Source of the DNA: Verrucomicrobiales bacterium
GTDB lineage: Bacteria > Verrucomicrobiota > Verrucomicrobiia > Limisphaerales > UBA9464
DNA length: 7,865 bases
Direction: 5' to 3'
Assembly (NCBI GenBank): GCA_003445095.1
Contig: DLVS01000355.1
Location: 1 to 7,865, forward strand
In this document: one piece after another, positions 5,332-7,865 of the stretch
How the letters are laid out: each line of letters starts with the position of its first letter
Numbering within the stretch: the first letter of the stretch is position 1
The notes under the pieces: model-generated
Database searches by the model: none
Seen by the model: the letters and a program-made list of their open reading frames with translations, nothing else
What the model was told of the DNA's origin: nothing
Program-made: the position numbers and the translations under genes

Positions 5332-7865
5332 GTGTCGTTGACTGCACGTCGCGAAAATTCTACGGACCCTTTTGTGGACTTGCCCGCTCACGCCATCGCC
5401 ATCCGCGGAGCTCGCGAACACAACTTGAAGAATGTCTCGGTAGACATTCCTCATGGCCAATTCGTGGTGATCACCGGCGTGAGTGGCAGCGGCAAGAGTA
5501 CGCTCGCATTCGACCTCCTGTTCGCCGAGGGCCAGCGTCGCTTTCTGGATTCGATGAGCGCATATGTGCGACAGTTCGTTGAACAATTGGCCAGACCGGA
5601 CGTGGATCTCATCGCGGGATTGCCCCCAACGGTAAGTATCGAACAGAACACCTCTCGCGGCGGCGGCAAAAGCACCGTGGCTACCGTCACCGAGGTGTAT
5701 CATTTCATCCGATTGCTGTTTGCCCGACTCGGAACCCAGTATTGTCCCGATTGTCATCTTCCCGTTGAAGCTCAGACACGAGATGAAATGCGGGCTACAC
5801 TGGAAGCCGCCGCCCGAGAGCGGGGCGAGCTCACGTTATTGGCGCCGGTCGTTCGCAATCGGAAAGGATTCCACAGCGAAATCGCCGACTGGGCTCGCAA
5901 GCACGGCTATAGCGAACTCCGAGCCGACGGACGATGGTTTGATACGGCTCAACCTTTCCGACTCGACCGCTTCAAAGAACATGACATTGAAGTTGTGATC
6001 GGGTCTTTCGTAGCGGGGCCCGGCGGCCCGGCGAAGGTAACTGAGCGCACCTCCACCCTGGGGCGGCGAAACAAGAAAACGTCGGCCGATGAAACGATCT
6101 CCGCACCGGCGAGAGGCCTGCGTGAACTCATCGAACAGGCTTTGGAAGTCGGCCACGGGGTAGCATTCGCATCCGATCGTCGTGGCGTCGTAACGATTCA
6201 TTCGACCGACCGCGCCTGCCCGAAATGCCGTCGAAGCTTCGGGCCGCTGGATCCCAAGGATTTCAGCTACAACTCGAGCCAAGGGTGGTGTCCGAAATGC
6301 CGCGGCTTCGGGGAGTTGTTTCATTTGCCCGACGTGGAGCGCGGCGCGAACAGCGACGCAATCGAAGAGAGCTGGTGGCGTTGGGCGAACGACCGCGAGG
6401 AATGTCCGGACTGTCACGGCGCGAGGCTCAAGCCGGAGGCTCGCGCGGTGAGATTCTCCGATCGTACCGTTGTCGATCGACCGTCGCCTCGCGGCAAGCG
6501 CGGCACGACGTCATCGGCGCAGAATGCCGTCACCGTCGATGATGTGTCTCGCTACTCCGTAAATGAAGCGCTGGAGTGGGCGGAATCGCTCCGACTGACC
6601 GGCCGCGCTGCGGAAATCGGGCGGGACATTGTGCCCGAGATTCGGGAGCGGCTGCGCTTTCTGAAGCAGGTTGGATTGGGCTATCTGCAATTGGGACGCA
6701 GTGTCATCACACTCAGCGGTGGCGAGGCACAGCGGATCCGGCTCGCGGCGCAGCTCGGCTCCAATCTCAGCGGAGTCCTTTACATCCTCGATGAACCGAC
6801 GATCGGACTGCATTCGCGGGACAACGCGCGTTTGCTCGAATGCTTAAAGGCACTGCGTGATCGCGGCAATTCCTTGGTCGTCGTGGAACATGACGAAGAA
6901 ACCATGCGCCACGCCGACTTCGTCCTCGATCTCGGACCCGGCGCCGGAGTGAACGGGGGACAAGTCGTGGCAACGGGAACCATTCCCGAACTGATGCGGC
7001 ACCCGGGTTCGATCACCGGCCAGTATCTGCGCGAGCTTGCGACTAAAACATATCCTACCCGCGGCCAGCGGCGCCCGGTAGCCCCCGGCGACGTCGCTTC
7101 GAAGAGGTCCCACCGAAAGTCGGCGCTCGGGTCATCCGCCTCAGCTAAATCTTCGTGGCTGACGATTCATCACGCCGCCTTGCACAACCTCAAGGATCTG
7201 ACCGTTCGATTCCCCCTGGGTCGCTTTGTGGTGGTCACCGGTGTCAGCGGCTCGGGCAAAAGCACTCTCGTGAAGAATTGCCTATTCCCCGCGGTGGAAG
7301 AGGGCATCAAACGAACTCGTCCTCCGAGCCGGACCGGCTGTTGGGTCGAGGGAGCTGAATCGCTGGCCGCCGTTCACGAGGTCGATCAATCGCCGATTGG
7401 ACGAACTCCGCGCTCCACTCCAGCCACCTATGTGGGCTTCTTCGACACCATACGCCAACTCTTCGCCCAATCGCCCGAAGCCAAGCTGCGCGGGTATGGA
7501 CCAGGGCGTTTCAGCTTCAATTCAGCGCAGGGCCGTTGTCCTGATTGTGAAGGCAAAGGCGTCATCGAAATCGAAATGAATTTTCTTCCCCCGACTCAAG
7601 TGAAGTGCGGGCGCTGCGGCGGCAAGCGCTTCAATCCCGAAACGCTTGATGTTACCTGGCAGGGCAAGTCCGTTGCCGACATCCTGGATCTCAGTGTCGC
7701 CGAGGCGGTGGAATTTTTCTCGGCCCATCGGCGCTTGGTGCGCCCGCTCGAAGCCCTGCGCGACACCGGCCTAGATTACCTGCGACTTGGACAGACCAGC
7801 CCCACTCTAAGCGGCGGTGAGGCCCAGCGCATCAAGCTCGTCACCCATCTGCTCGGTGGATTGAC
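5332..7865 (+). CDS. uvrA: UvrA-type excinuclease ABC ATPase, insertion domain reduced, 3' end off window
   Basis: Open to the right edge, 844 residues visible. UvrA is the damage-sensing ABC ATPase of nucleotide excision repair; it loads UvrB. Seen in order: Walker A GVSGSGKS (49-56); CPDC (138-141); a UvrB-binding-like region about 145-290 (LLAPVVRNRKGFHSEI, ADGRWFD, HDIEVVIGSF); first zinc finger C296/C299/C320/C323; CPDCHGARL (C358/C361); LSGGEAQR (461-468); Walker B YILDEP (484-489); second Walker A GVSGSGKS (637-644); DQSPIGRTPRS; second zinc finger C736/C739/C759/C762; LSGGEAQR (826-833). The second Walker B and the C-terminus are beyond the window. Only 34 residues separate C323 from C358, against roughly 120 in E. 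coli UvrA, so the DNA-contacting insertion domain is nearly absent. Extra basic linkers occur at 380-400 and 568-608. Start: GTG 5332 is the first usual start after the in-frame TGA at 5254; TTG 5338 (GGGG seven bases upstream) and GTG 5374 are alternatives. It could be a housekeeping UvrA, a paralogue, or the first half of a tandem-fused UvrA. Confidence 0.93.
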   Translation, partial: MSLTARRENSTDPFVDLPAHAIAIRGAREHNLKNVSVDIPHGQFVVITGVSGSGKSTLAFDLLFAEGQRRFLDSMSAYVRQFVEQLARPDVDLIAGLPPTVSIEQNTSRGGGKSTVATVTEVYHFIRLLFARLGTQYCPDCHLPVEAQTRDEMRATLEAAARERGELTLLAPVVRNRKGFHSEIADWARKHGYSELRADGRWFDTAQPFRLDRFKEHDIEVVIGSFVAGPGGPAKVTERTSTLGRRNKKTSADETISAPARGLRELIEQALEVGHGVAFASDRRGVVTIHSTDRACPKCRRSFGPLDPKDFSYNSSQGWCPKCRGFGELFHLPDVERGANSDAIEESWWRWANDREECPDCHGARLKPEARAVRFSDRTVVDRPSPRGKRGTTSSAQNAVTVDDVSRYSVNEALEWAESLRLTGRAAEIGRDIVPEIRERLRFLKQVGLGYLQLGRSVITLSGGEAQRIRLAAQLGSNLSGVLYILDEPTIGLHSRDNARLLECLKALRDRGNSLVVVEHDEETMRHADFVLDLGPGAGVNGGQVVATGTIPELMRHPGSITGQYLRELATKTYPTRGQRRPVAPGDVASKRSHRKSALGSSASAKSSWLTIHHAALHNLKDLTVRFPLGRFVVVTGVSGSGKSTLVKNCLFPAVEEGIKRTRPPSRTGCWVEGAESLAAVHEVDQSPIGRTPRSTPATYVGFFDTIRQLFAQSPEAKLRGYGPGRFSFNSAQGRCPDCEGKGVIEIEMNFLPPTQVKCGRCGGKRFNPETLDVTWQGKSVADILDLSVAEAVEFFSAHRRLVRPLEALRDTGLDYLRLGQTSPTLSGGEAQRIKLVTHLLGGL
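6301..6405 (+). other. Site of missing UvrA insertion domain
   Basis: Between Cys323 of the first zinc finger and Cys358 of the CPDCHGARL motif the protein has only RGFGELFHLPDVERG and a short acidic/Trp segment (EESWWRWANDREE). In canonical UvrA this interval holds the insertion domain that helps grip DNA. Flanking motifs align without a gap and the reading frame is intact, so this is a clean loss or a natural short form, not a frameshift. Confidence 0.75.
7033..7155 (+). other. Long basic, Ser/Ala-rich linker between the two UvrA ATPase halves
   Basis: Residues 568-608 of the UvrA protein lie between TGQYLR and WLTIHHAALHNLKDL. The segment is rich in Lys, Arg, Ser and Ala and appears about 20 residues longer than the equivalent part of E. 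coli UvrA. It is probably a flexible linker between the first and second nucleotide-binding halves; a role in binding DNA by charge is only inference. Confidence 0.6.

Noticed and set aside
5002..5757. 251-codon minus-strand frame across the start of uvrA
   Set aside because: It overlaps the well-supported uvrA and the ClpP-like gene in another frame, has no recognisable motif, and is best explained as a shadow in GC-rich coding DNA.
5836..6417. 193-codon minus-strand frame inside uvrA
   Set aside because: It is antisense to a conserved part of uvrA that includes a zinc finger; its composition looks like reversed coding sequence and it has no start signal.

Overview
This 7.9 kb window looks like a chromosomal segment of a GC-rich, didermic environmental bacterium, most likely Verrucomicrobiota (Pedosphaera/Limisphaera-like); a planctomycete is the main alternative. 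The phylum call is inference from protein style: a very large secreted hydrolase with YQWxRNGSxIPGAT-type Ig-like repeats and a TWTGxGGDGxW...NW module, and an outer-membrane barrel of the kind databases often call 'neuromedin U'. No ribosomal RNA, tRNA, transposase, CRISPR array or phage gene was seen.

Layout. (1) 1-2803, minus strand: the first 934 residues of a secreted, multidomain alpha/beta hydrolase (lipase/esterase-like). Its C-terminus lies beyond the left edge. (2) 2804-3568: a long divergent intergenic region with two adjacent perfect inverted repeats and one doubtful small minus-strand ORF. (3) 3569-4381, plus strand: a complete outer-membrane beta-barrel protein with a signal peptide. 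(4) 4382-4472: a short convergent spacer with no convincing terminator. (5) 4473-5108, minus strand: a complete ClpP-fold serine protease homologue that looks like an exported lipoprotein; the usual third catalytic residue (Asp) appears to be Thr. (6) 5109-5331: a divergent spacer. (7) 5332-7865, plus strand: the first 844 residues of a UvrA-type excinuclease ATPase, cut by the right edge. It keeps the UvrB-binding region but has almost lost the DNA-binding insertion domain.

The genes do not form an evident operon: strand alternates from gene to gene (-, +, -, +) and the functions are unrelated (extracellular hydrolysis, outer membrane, envelope proteolysis, DNA repair). None of the four main genes has a strong Shine-Dalgarno sequence before its most likely start, so starts were chosen mainly from signal peptides and family alignment. 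I see no clear new multi-gene system. The most notable points are the domain-reduced UvrA and the ClpP-like lipoprotein with an altered triad.
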